Shown here piece by piece: positions 6,460-12,256 of a stretch of 17,720 nucleotides of DNA. Numbering within the stretch: position 1 is the first letter of the stretch; each line of letters starts with the position of its first letter. The position numbers and the translations under genes were made by a program. Below the pieces are notes generated by a model. The model saw nothing but the letters and a program-made list of their open reading frames with translations, ran no database searches and was not told the origin of the DNA. Origin of the DNA: CAYXPG01 sp964564845 (lineage in GTDB: Bacteria > Planctomycetota > Phycisphaerae > Sedimentisphaerales > Anaerobacaceae); assembly GCA_964564845.1 (NCBI GenBank), contig CAZMCN010000032.1, positions 1 to 17,720 on the forward strand, in the 5' to 3' direction.

Positions 6460-7500
6460 CTATTGGCTGTGTGCTTTTGGTTCAAGAGTTAAATCGGCGA
6501 AGAGGCCTGCATTGTATTTGTGATACGCAAGGGAGGCTACCATAACGGCATTGTCGGTGCAATATTGTTTTGGAGCGACGAGCAGTTTTTTTGCAGGTGT
6601 TGTGAGATTGCACATTTTTTGTAATGCGGTTCGTAATTTGTTATTGGCTGCGACCCCGCCGCCGAGCAATACGGTTTCGGCCCCGATTTTATCGACTGCC
6701 CTGCTGGTTTTTTCGACGAGGACATCGACAACCGCCGCCTGAAAAGAGGCTGCGATGTCGGCGATTTGCCGGGCGCTCATCGAATCTACTTTGTTTTGGC
6801 CTTTCATATCCTGGCCTCGACAATGATAGAGGACAGCAGTTTTTATGCCGCTGAAAGAAAAGTCCAGCGACTCCGGCCCTAGCATTGAGCGAGGGAACTT
6901 GATAGCGCCGGCGTCGCCGTCTTTGGCTGCGTTTTCGATGGCGGGGCCGCCGGGATAAGGCAGTTTCAGGATTGTTGCGACCTTGTCGAAGGCCTCGCCG
7001 GCGGCATCGTCTATTGTGAAGCCGAGGAGTTTCGGCTGAAGAGGTGAGTGATAATCGTAAAGAGAGGTATGGCCGCCGGAGACAATCAGTGCGACAGCAG
7101 GCAGTTTTAGTTTATCTTCTGTGAAAAAGGCCGACTGTATGTGGGCGTGGAGATGGTCGATTGCTATAAGCGGCCTTCGCCAGGCGAAGGCGAGGGTCTT
7201 TGCGGCGGTAACTCCGACGATAAGAGCGACTGTCAGGCCGGGCTGATTTGCAACGGCAATTGCGTCAATGTCGTCTTTGTCGATAGATGCCTGTTCGATT
7301 GCCTCGGCTATGACAGGATATATTTTTTCGATGTGAGCGCGGGATGCGATTTCGGGTACGACCCCGCCGTATTTTTCGTGCAGTTTGCTCTGCGAGGCCA
7401 CAACAGAAGATTTTACAACTCGACCGTCGGCGACGACGGCCGCTGCGGTTTCGTCGCAACTTGTTTCAATGCCTAATATGTTTACAGATTCTATCTGCAC
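6460..7500 (-). CDS. tsaD: tRNA N6-adenosine threonylcarbamoyltransferase (TsaD)
   Basis: Transfers threonylcarbamoyl from TC-AMP to A37 of ANN-decoding tRNAs (t6A), working with TsaB and TsaE; cytoplasmic. The 346-aa protein begins with ILGIETSCDETAAAVV, then GGVVPEIASRAH, the metal-ligand region DHLHAHI (H116 and H120), SGGHTSLY, GGPAIE, FSFSGIKTA, LLGGGVAANNKLR, and a C-terminal metal aspartate in YCTDNAVM. The start is GTG at 7500 with no Shine-Dalgarno; a strong promoter ends 6 nt before it, so the mRNA is probably leaderless. larB follows about 24 nt after the stop, so tsaD, larB and nnrD probably form one transcript. Confidence 0.96.
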   Translation of the reverse strand: MQIESVNILGIETSCDETAAAVVADGRVVKSSVVASQSKLHEKYGGVVPEIASRAHIEKIYPVIAEAIEQASIDKDDIDAIAVANQPGLTVALIVGVTAAKTLAFAWRRPLIAIDHLHAHIQSAFFTEDKLKLPAVALIVSGGHTSLYDYHSPLQPKLLGFTIDDAAGEAFDKVATILKLPYPGGPAIENAAKDGDAGAIKFPRSMLGPESLDFSFSGIKTAVLYHCRGQDMKGQNKVDSMSARQIADIAASFQAAVVDVLVEKTSRAVDKIGAETVLLGGGVAANNKLRTALQKMCNLTTPAKKLLVAPKQYCTDNAVMVASLAYHKYNAGLFADLTLEPKAHSQ

Positions 7501-7506
7501 AGAAAG

Positions 7507-7535
7507 ATATTATCTAAACAAAGGTATTCTGTCAA
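7507..7535 (-). promoter_or_regulatory. Promoter of the tsaD-larB-nnrD operon
   Basis: On the minus strand, TTGACA (7535-7530), 17-bp spacer, TAATAT (7512-7507). Only CTTTCT separates the -10 box from the GTG at 7500, which places the expected transcription start on or next to the start codon. Confidence 0.75.
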
Positions 7536-7593
7536 CGTTGGAGAGGTTAGCGTGTGGGATGGGGGTGCTGGGGACTGCGCCGGGAACGGCAAA

Positions 7594-8619
7594 TCAGGAT
7601 TTTTGTGCTTTTGAGGGTGGAAAAAACCTGTCGATTGTGGATTTGGTCAGCAGAAAGATTTGTTTGCAGATGCTTTTGCAGACGTGAGGCAATGTGAACC
7701 TTATCGGAGCAGGTCTTGCGGTTATAAAGTCGGTGCAGATGCATTCTGAATAATCATCGCCCAAAATTTTGATTTTTTCGGTGTCTGAGCAGCCCAAACC
7801 CATCTGTTCGGCGGTAGTGATAATCGGGATGTCCTGCGGTTCAAGGTTTACGAGTTTGCAGCAGATGGTTTCGGCGGCGATGGGTTCTGTTGAGCCGATG
7901 AGCCAGCCGAGGTCCCTGGCTCTTCCACTGATTGGGCCCTGGCTGTCCATCGCGACTACGCCGTCAATAATGGTCAGGGCGGGATTTAGAAATTTGAATA
8001 TCTCAATGAGAAATTCACAAAAATCGTAGGCGGTTTTGCCCTTTAGAAAGTGCCAGAAGGTTTTTCGTTTGCCGCTGACACAGCCGAACATATTTTTGAC
8101 GGCGAAAGTTGCCACTATCTGCTGATGCGATTTGAACTTGGGCAGATTGATAATGACATCGGCATCGAGGGCGATTGAACTTATGCTGACGCTGGTATTA
8201 AGTGCCTCTATTCGACACTTTTTTGGTTTATTGAGCTGCTTTATGGGGACGGACAATTTTTTCAGCGGCTTCTGCAGGTCCAATACCCTTGCACAGGCAA
8301 ATATATTGCTCCAGGCGGGCGAGTCGCCGACGAAAGGTTTTGCGCCGAAGTCTTTAAGCAGTCCGGCGGTTTCGATAATAACGGCGGGGTCGGTAACAGT
8401 GGCGCAGGAGGGCGGCTTCGGGGCAATGAAATTGGGCTTTAGCAGAACGGTATCACCGCGAGTTACAAATTTTTCGAGTCCGCCGAGCAGTTCGAACTGC
8501 CTTGCGACGGCTTCGGAGATTTGAGGCCGGCTGTAATCGCTGCAGCGAGTAAGTGCCACTGTCGGATATGTCGTGTCCTGCGTTTTATATTGCGTATTGC
8601 GTAAATGTTTCTGGCTCAT
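7594..8619 (-). CDS. DUF362 domain protein
   Basis: Belongs to the DUF362 family, whose biochemical role is not settled; many members carry a ferredoxin domain. Here 341 aa contain the DUF362 core only: VLLKPNF at about 58-64, DPAVI, GDSPAWSN, DVIINLPKFKSH, KNMFGCVSGKRK and IDGVVAMDSQGP. No paired CxxCxxC ferredoxin motifs occur at the C-terminus. The first 18 residues are extra compared with the usual family start near TVALTRC; the DNA there (ACGCAATACGCAATAT, minus strand) looks like a short tandem repeat. There is no convincing ribosome site before the ATG. It lies 64 nt downstream of the lipoprotein gene; an imperfect TTGCAG-16-GATTAT could serve as its own promoter. Confidence 0.88.
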   Translation of the reverse strand: MSQKHLRNTQYKTQDTTYPTVALTRCSDYSRPQISEAVARQFELLGGLEKFVTRGDTVLLKPNFIAPKPPSCATVTDPAVIIETAGLLKDFGAKPFVGDSPAWSNIFACARVLDLQKPLKKLSVPIKQLNKPKKCRIEALNTSVSISSIALDADVIINLPKFKSHQQIVATFAVKNMFGCVSGKRKTFWHFLKGKTAYDFCEFLIEIFKFLNPALTIIDGVVAMDSQGPISGRARDLGWLIGSTEPIAAETICCKLVNLEPQDIPIITTAEQMGLGCSDTEKIKILGDDYSECICTDFITARPAPIRFTLPHVCKSICKQIFLLTKSTIDRFFPPSKAQKS

Positions 8620-8683
8620 TGGTTATCGTTTGATAATCGTTCTTTAATCACATTCTGCAAAAGGGCTGGGCGAGAACTGCGGC

Positions 8684-9487
8684 TTAATAGTTTATTCTGC
8701 TGCAAATAATTAACAGCGTTCTTATAGTCGGTTCTGGTTGTGGTCTGCTGAAGAATAAGCTGCCGAGCGTCATCTGGTCGCTGCTGTATTTTTTCGGGCC
8801 TAAGAAGATGAAATCATCCGGGCTCATTTTTAATCTGAAGCCGACGGGCTTGAAAAGAAACTCGCCGGATTTTTCATAAGCGGCTATCTGCGGGATTGGA
8901 CTTTTTGCGGGCGACGGGAATACGGGTATAAAAGTGACAGTTGATATGCCTCTTGAGCCGGGGATTTTTTCAGCTTTTATGCGCAGGGCGAGTCTGCCCG
9001 GCCCGATGGTCGCTGCTTCCATCAGGCCGGTGTTCGAGACGTAAAAAATAGTTTGTTCACGGTCTAAAAACGTAATGGCAAGGTCGTCTGTCCGGCCGTC
9101 GGTTAATAATAGTGAGATTGAGTCAACTTCTCTGGCATCGGCGTTTCGCAGCAGTAGTGCGATGTTGTCCCACATTGTGCTTTGGCCGAAGCCGGCTGAA
9201 AATGAATTGGCGGCGAAAGCTTTATAATCGTTATACCTCAACGGCCTTGTATAGAGTGTCTGCCAGGCATCGTCCAGCAGGTCGATGTTTTCAGCCGGTA
9301 TTTCAAAAATAAAGACGTCAAAATTTGCGGTTTTAAGCTCCCTGTTGTCGGTTTTGCCGAAGTGCTTGGGCGCCAGGTCTCTTATCTTGACCTTCTCCCA
9401 GATGGGGACGGTTTCGGCGGGCTGATTGCAGCCGGCAGGCAGGGTGAGAATGCAACTCAAGGCCACAATATAAAAAGACCGAAACAT
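8684..9487 (-). CDS. Predicted lipoprotein of unknown function
   Basis: A 267-aa protein with a type II signal peptide: short basic start, hydrophobic FYIVALSCILTLPAG and a lipobox LPAGC with Cys20 as the lipidation site. The mature part is mixed alpha/beta with no family I recognise. It has segments such as FDVFIFEIPAENIDLLDDAW, LLLRNADAREVDSISLLLTDG and a late LKMSPDDFIFLGP. Expected location is a membrane face, with sorting unknown. The ATG lies 6 nt after the -10 box of a strong promoter and has no ribosome site, so the transcript appears leaderless. It is transcribed divergently from tRNA-Gln. DUF362 follows on the same strand. Confidence 0.85.
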   Translation of the reverse strand: MFRSFYIVALSCILTLPAGCNQPAETVPIWEKVKIRDLAPKHFGKTDNRELKTANFDVFIFEIPAENIDLLDDAWQTLYTRPLRYNDYKAFAANSFSAGFGQSTMWDNIALLLRNADAREVDSISLLLTDGRTDDLAITFLDREQTIFYVSNTGLMEAATIGPGRLALRIKAEKIPGSRGISTVTFIPVFPSPAKSPIPQIAAYEKSGEFLFKPVGFRLKMSPDDFIFLGPKKYSSDQMTLGSLFFSRPQPEPTIRTLLIICSRINY

Positions 9488-9493
9488 AATAAT

Positions 9494-9522
9494 AGATTAG
9501 CGGTTCGGCAAAGCTCTGTCAA
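9494..9522 (-). promoter_or_regulatory. Promoter of the lipoprotein gene
   Basis: Minus strand: TTGACA (9522-9517), 17-bp spacer, TAATCT (9499-9494), then ATTATT and the ATG at 9487. Its -35 box is the left half of a perfect palindrome (TGTCAAATGGGATTTGACA, 9517-9535). Confidence 0.75.
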
Positions 9523-9529
9523 ATGGGAT

Positions 9530-9558
9530 TTGACAGACGGCGGTTCGAAACTTAGAAT
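9530..9558 (+). promoter_or_regulatory. Promoter of tRNA-Gln
   Basis: Plus strand: TTGACA (9530-9535), 17-bp spacer, TAGAAT (9553-9558), 13 nt before the mature tRNA 5' end. The -35 box is the right half of the 19-bp palindrome shared with the divergent lipoprotein promoter. Confidence 0.75.
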
Positions 9559-9571
9559 TGGTTTGTTTGAT

Positions 9572-9642
9572 TGGGGAATAGTGTAACGGTAGCACGACTG
9601 ACTCTGGATCAGTTAGTCCAGGTCCGAATCCTGGTTCCCCAG
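9572..9642 (+). tRNA. tRNA-Gln (anticodon CTG)
   Basis: Acceptor TGGGGAA (9572-9578) pairs with TTCCCCA near the 3' end; the discriminator is G. The weak U1-A72 first pair and G73 are glutamine identity features. Anticodon stem ACTGA/TCAGT encloses CTCTGGA, giving anticodon CTG (reads CAG). T arm is CCAGG-TCCGAAT-CCTGG. CCA is not encoded. A palindromic repeat begins at the very next base. Confidence 0.96.
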
Positions 9643-9744
9643 TGGTTCGACGCGGCAGATGGCTTTTTAGCCATCTGCCTTGCTCACCATCTGTTGTGTC
9701 GAACCATCCCGAGCAAGCGAACCAAGTGAGGGCGTCGAGGGATG
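9643..9744 (+). repeat. Nested palindromic repeat upstream of the GIY-YIG gene
   Basis: Three nested or adjacent inverted pairs are visible. The outer arms TGGTTCGAC (9643-9651) and GTCGAACCA (9698-9706) match perfectly over 9 bp. Inside is an 11-bp perfect hairpin, GGCAGATGGCT (9654-9664) and AGCCATCTGCC (9669-9679), with a TTTT loop. To the right, CATCCC (9705-9710) pairs with GGGATG (9739-9744). The last arm contains GAGGG, the ribosome site of the following gene, and overlaps its first ATG. The hairpin is not followed by a T tract, so a simple terminator is unlikely. Confidence 0.85.
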
Positions 9745-9747
9745 AAG

Positions 9748-10026
9748 ATGTGGTATGTATATATTTTAGAGTGTCGAAATAAAGCCCTATACACAGGCGT
9801 AACCAATAACATAGAACGCCGGCTCAAAGACCATCAAACAGGCAAAGGTGGTCGTTACACAAGTTATAATAGGCCTAGGAGAATTTTATATACGGAGGGA
9901 TTCAAAGATGAGTCAGGAGCCAAAAAACGAGAACAGCAAATCAAACGCTGGAGCAGGTCCAAGAAGTTAGCTTTAATAAGAGGCGACCGGGTAAAATTGA
10001 AAAATTTGAGTAAGTCGAGAGATTAA
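9748..10026 (+). CDS. Small GIY-YIG nuclease (UPF0213/YhbQ-like)
   Basis: A 92-aa single-domain GIY-YIG protein. The motif is WYVYILEC (2-9) followed by LYTGVTNN (14-21), with the conserved Arg in IERRLKDHQTGKGGRYTSY and the AKKREQQIKRWSR helix with a conserved Glu. Related small proteins are DNase-like and have been linked to DNA repair or homing-type activities; the cellular role of this one is unknown. The ATG at 9748 is preferred because GAGGG (9737-9741) lies 6 nt upstream; an ATG at 9742 directly abuts that site. The ribosome site belongs to a palindromic repeat, and another inverted repeat follows the gene, so gene and repeats may move together (inference). Confidence 0.88.
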   Translation: MWYVYILECRNKALYTGVTNNIERRLKDHQTGKGGRYTSYNRPRRILYTEGFKDESGAKKREQQIKRWSRSKKLALIRGDRVKLKNLSKSRD

Positions 10027-10051
10027 AAAGCAGGCAATTTTGACAACCGGC

Positions 10052-10080
10052 CGAACACATTCGACTCTGCTTAGTGTTCG
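10052..10080. repeat. Inverted repeat 3' of the GIY-YIG gene
   Basis: CGAACAC (10052-10058) and GTGTTCG (10074-10080) are perfect 7-bp arms around a 15-nt loop. A second, interleaved pair is ATTCGA near 10059-10064 and TCGAAT near 10095-10100. The right part (GTGTTCGACCCCGAG) resembles, loosely, the GTGTCGAACCATCCCGAG stretch before the nuclease gene, so it may be a decayed copy. About 200 nt separate the two genes here; nothing else is recognised in it. Confidence 0.5.
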
Positions 10081-10230
10081 ACCCCGAGTAAAATCGAATG
10101 GCCGAAGTATTATGGCAGCCGGAAAAAACAGAACTCGAATACCGGATTATAGCGGTAAATAATTCGGGTAACGACGAGCCAGCAATACGGTAATGGTGGT
10201 ATTGTGAAAAATTAAAAAGGATGTCAAATA

Positions 10231-10911
10231 ATGGCACAAAAAATAGAATATTGTGAACACTGCGGTAGAGGGTTACTAAAAGACGAACAGGCCTATGTGT
10301 ATGAGGGACGTGTGGTTTGCAAACAGTGTAATGATGCTCTGCGCTCTGCGAAATCCCGATTATGTAACACAAGAGGCAAAAACATAAGAAGGACTAAACA
10401 AAGAATACACGAGAGTAATGTTGGCATGTGGGACATTAAATCAAAGTATTTACAAGAGGACGAAATGATAGAATATAGTGATCGCCCAAGCATGTTAAGC
10501 TGCATTTTTGCTTATATTTGGGCTGGATTTGTGATTTTTGGTGCTATGGTGAGTCTTATCGAAGGCATACCGTACTATACTAATATGACCAGTACTCTCC
10601 TATATTCTTTGCTGCTCGCACTGCCTGCCATTTATGATATTCTCAGAAGATTATCAACACGCTATGCCATATCGAACAGATGCTTGTTAAAAAGGGTAGG
10701 GATTATTACTACCAGCATCAAAACAGTGCCGTTTAAACACATAACTTCCGTTGAGGTAAAAGAGACGATAGTAGGCAAGATATTTCGTTATGCTCACCTG
10801 TTAATTGATACATCAGGAAGCGGGGAAGCTATTGAATTTCGTTGGAATTATGTCAAAGTGGCACACGATGTTAAAAAGCTGATTGAAAAACATCTTGTTG
10901 TAAAGAATTGA
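10231..10911 (+). CDS. Zinc-ribbon, two-helix membrane protein with bacterial PH domain
   Basis: A 226-aa protein of unknown function. Residues 8-33 hold two CxxC pairs (C8, C11, C30, C33), a zinc-ribbon or LIM-like knuckle. A basic linker follows (about 45-62). Two membrane helices lie at about 88-112 (CIFAYIWAGFVIFGAMVSL) and 121-139 (TLLYSLLLALPAIYDIL). After these, residues 143-222 have the pattern of a bacterial PH-like domain (DUF304/bPH2 type), with TRYAISNRCLLKRVGII and VPFKHITSVEVKETIVGKI. Similar PH membrane proteins are often poorly characterised envelope proteins. A moderate ribosome site (AAAAAGGA) lies about 10 nt upstream. It appears monocistronic. Confidence 0.87.
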   Translation: MAQKIEYCEHCGRGLLKDEQAYVYEGRVVCKQCNDALRSAKSRLCNTRGKNIRRTKQRIHESNVGMWDIKSKYLQEDEMIEYSDRPSMLSCIFAYIWAGFVIFGAMVSLIEGIPYYTNMTSTLLYSLLLALPAIYDILRRLSTRYAISNRCLLKRVGIITTSIKTVPFKHITSVEVKETIVGKIFRYAHLLIDTSGSGEAIEFRWNYVKVAHDVKKLIEKHLVVKN

Positions 10912-10976
10912 CATCCAAACACTGCGCTGTATATAATCATTGTTTTGGCGGTTTACATCGTGGCGTTGTGAGGTTG

Positions 10977-11042
10977 CCCCGTTAGAAATAATTTTTCTAA
11001 TGGGGTGAAGGTTTAAAGCCCCGCCAGAGCTTTCTAACGGGG
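10977..11042. repeat. Double-hairpin repeat with CCCCGTTAGAAA arms
   Basis: CCCCGTTAGAAA (10977-10988) pairs with TTTCTAATGGGG (10994-11005), with one G-T pair. A second hairpin follows, with outer arms CCCCG (11019-11023) and CGGGG (11038-11042) and an inner AGA/TCT pair. Its right arm TTTCTAACGGGG (11031-11042) is the exact complement of the first left arm, so a long-range alternative pairing also exists. It lies between the converging PH-domain gene and xthA. It could be a dispersed intergenic repeat or a bidirectional transcript end; no T tract follows. Confidence 0.7.
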
Positions 11043-11113
11043 TAAACATTGAGGCGTTTTGCCTGCTGGTGTTCTCTCTGGTTACCAGTACTTCGACTTG
11101 CTTTGTGCGCTCA

Positions 11114-11884
11114 TCACAGGTCGAATTCAGCGATGATTGGTGTGTGGTCGCTGGGTCTTTGTGCCATTCGCGGTTCTTTGTCGATATAGCAGGCGGTGGA
11201 TTTTTCAGCCAGAGGTTTTGTTGCCATAATATGGTCTAACCGCCATCCGAGATTTCTCTTGAATGACCCTCTCATTCGATAATCCCAGAAGGTATATTGT
11301 CCCGCCTCGCTGCAGTGCTTCCTGAATACATCGACAAAACCGAACTGACAAACTGCCTCCAGTGCTTTGTGGACTTCCGGATGGAAACAGACGTGTCCCA
11401 GCAGGCCATCAGGGTCATATACATCTATCGGCCTGGGTGCTGCATTGAAGTCGCCTATCCAGAGAATGGGGTCGGTGGGGGAGAAATTGTTTTCGAAAAA
11501 CGCAAGCAGCCGATTGAACCAGTTCAACTTGTAATCGAACTTTTCAGACTCAGGTGAGTATCCCTGCGGGATATAAGTATTGACGATTATAATTCCGTTG
11601 ATTTCAGCTTTTATAAGTCGGGCCTGGTCTTTGGGTTCATCCTCAAAGCCGAACCGGACGTTTTTCATTTCGCTTTTGGAGAAAATCGCTACGCCGTTAT
11701 AGCTTTTCTGGCCTTTGAAGACGTATTTATAGTCGGTTTTTTCGAAGGCTTCAGCGGGGAAGTCAACGTCCTGCACCTTGGTTTCCTGTAGGCAAAGGAC
11801 GTTCGGCTGATGGTCGGAGAGCCACTTTAGCACGATGGGCAGCCGAGCACGTAAGGAATTGACGTTGAAGCCGGCGATTTTCAT
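11114..11884 (-). CDS. xthA: Exodeoxyribonuclease III (AP endonuclease, XthA)
   Basis: Cleaves DNA at abasic sites and removes 3' blocking groups in base-excision repair; cytoplasmic and Mg-dependent. The 256-aa EEP-fold enzyme keeps all active-site motifs: N7 in FNVNSLR, LQETK (E34), TYIPQG (103-108), GDFNAAP (144-150, D145 and N147), GWRLDHI (213-219), and the terminal SDHTPI (245-250) with the catalytic Asp-His. Length is normal. No Shine-Dalgarno precedes the ATG; a weak TATAAC box lies about 30 nt upstream on the minus strand. It converges with the PH-domain gene and is divergent from the small lipoprotein. Confidence 0.95.
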   Translation of the reverse strand: MKIAGFNVNSLRARLPIVLKWLSDHQPNVLCLQETKVQDVDFPAEAFEKTDYKYVFKGQKSYNGVAIFSKSEMKNVRFGFEDEPKDQARLIKAEINGIIIVNTYIPQGYSPESEKFDYKLNWFNRLLAFFENNFSPTDPILWIGDFNAAPRPIDVYDPDGLLGHVCFHPEVHKALEAVCQFGFVDVFRKHCSEAGQYTFWDYRMRGSFKRNLGWRLDHIMATKPLAEKSTACYIDKEPRMAQRPSDHTPIIAEFDL

Positions 11885-12058
11885 CTGAATAATTTTTGAG
11901 CTTAAACTGTTATAAAATCAGCTATTTGACCGATAATATTATATAGATTTGCCGATGGCCTGTATAATATTTAGCAGATTATTTTCTGTTTTCTACAAAT
12001 ATATTCGGATATAATTTTTGGGTTGGCCTTAATCGTCAACAAGATGGAGTTTGAGAAG

Positions 12059-12193
12059 ATGCTAAAAAGAGTGGTATTAGCGGCTGTTTTGTTCGCTTTA
12101 TGTTTTACGTTAATCGGCTGTCAAACCATTTCCGGCCTAGGCGGCGATATTAAATGGACAGCCGACTCGACGGCGGAGCTGCTTGAGCCGTAA
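12059..12193 (+). CDS. Entericidin-like small lipoprotein (44 aa)
   Basis: A 44-aa ORF with a complete lipoprotein signal: basic LKR start, hydrophobic VVLAAVLFALCFTLI and lipobox LIGC with Cys21. The short mature part, CQTISGLGGDIKWTADSTAE, follows the entericidin pattern (CNT-x-G-x-GxD-). Entericidins are envelope lipoproteins described in E. coli as an antidote/toxin-like pair; the role in other bacteria is unclear. GGAG lies 9 nt before the ATG. TATAAT boxes occur at 12010-12015 and near 11965, without good -35 partners. A 6-bp stem (AGCCGT/ACGGCT) overlaps the stop codon. No partner gene is visible. Confidence 0.75.
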   Translation: MLKRVVLAAVLFALCFTLIGCQTISGLGGDIKWTADSTAELLEP

Positions 12194-12256
12194 GACGGCT
12201 TGATTTCCTGGATATTCGGGCTTTTGTTTTGCGGGGTGTATGGAGATTTTTGGCAG

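Noticed and set aside
9654..9679. tRNA-Gln terminator
   Set aside because: The 11-bp hairpin is strong but is followed by TTGCTCACC rather than a T tract, and it is part of a larger palindromic repeat.
12186..12200. Intrinsic terminator after the small lipoprotein
   Set aside because: A 6-bp stem AGCCGT/ACGGCT overlaps the stop codon but is not followed by a T run.
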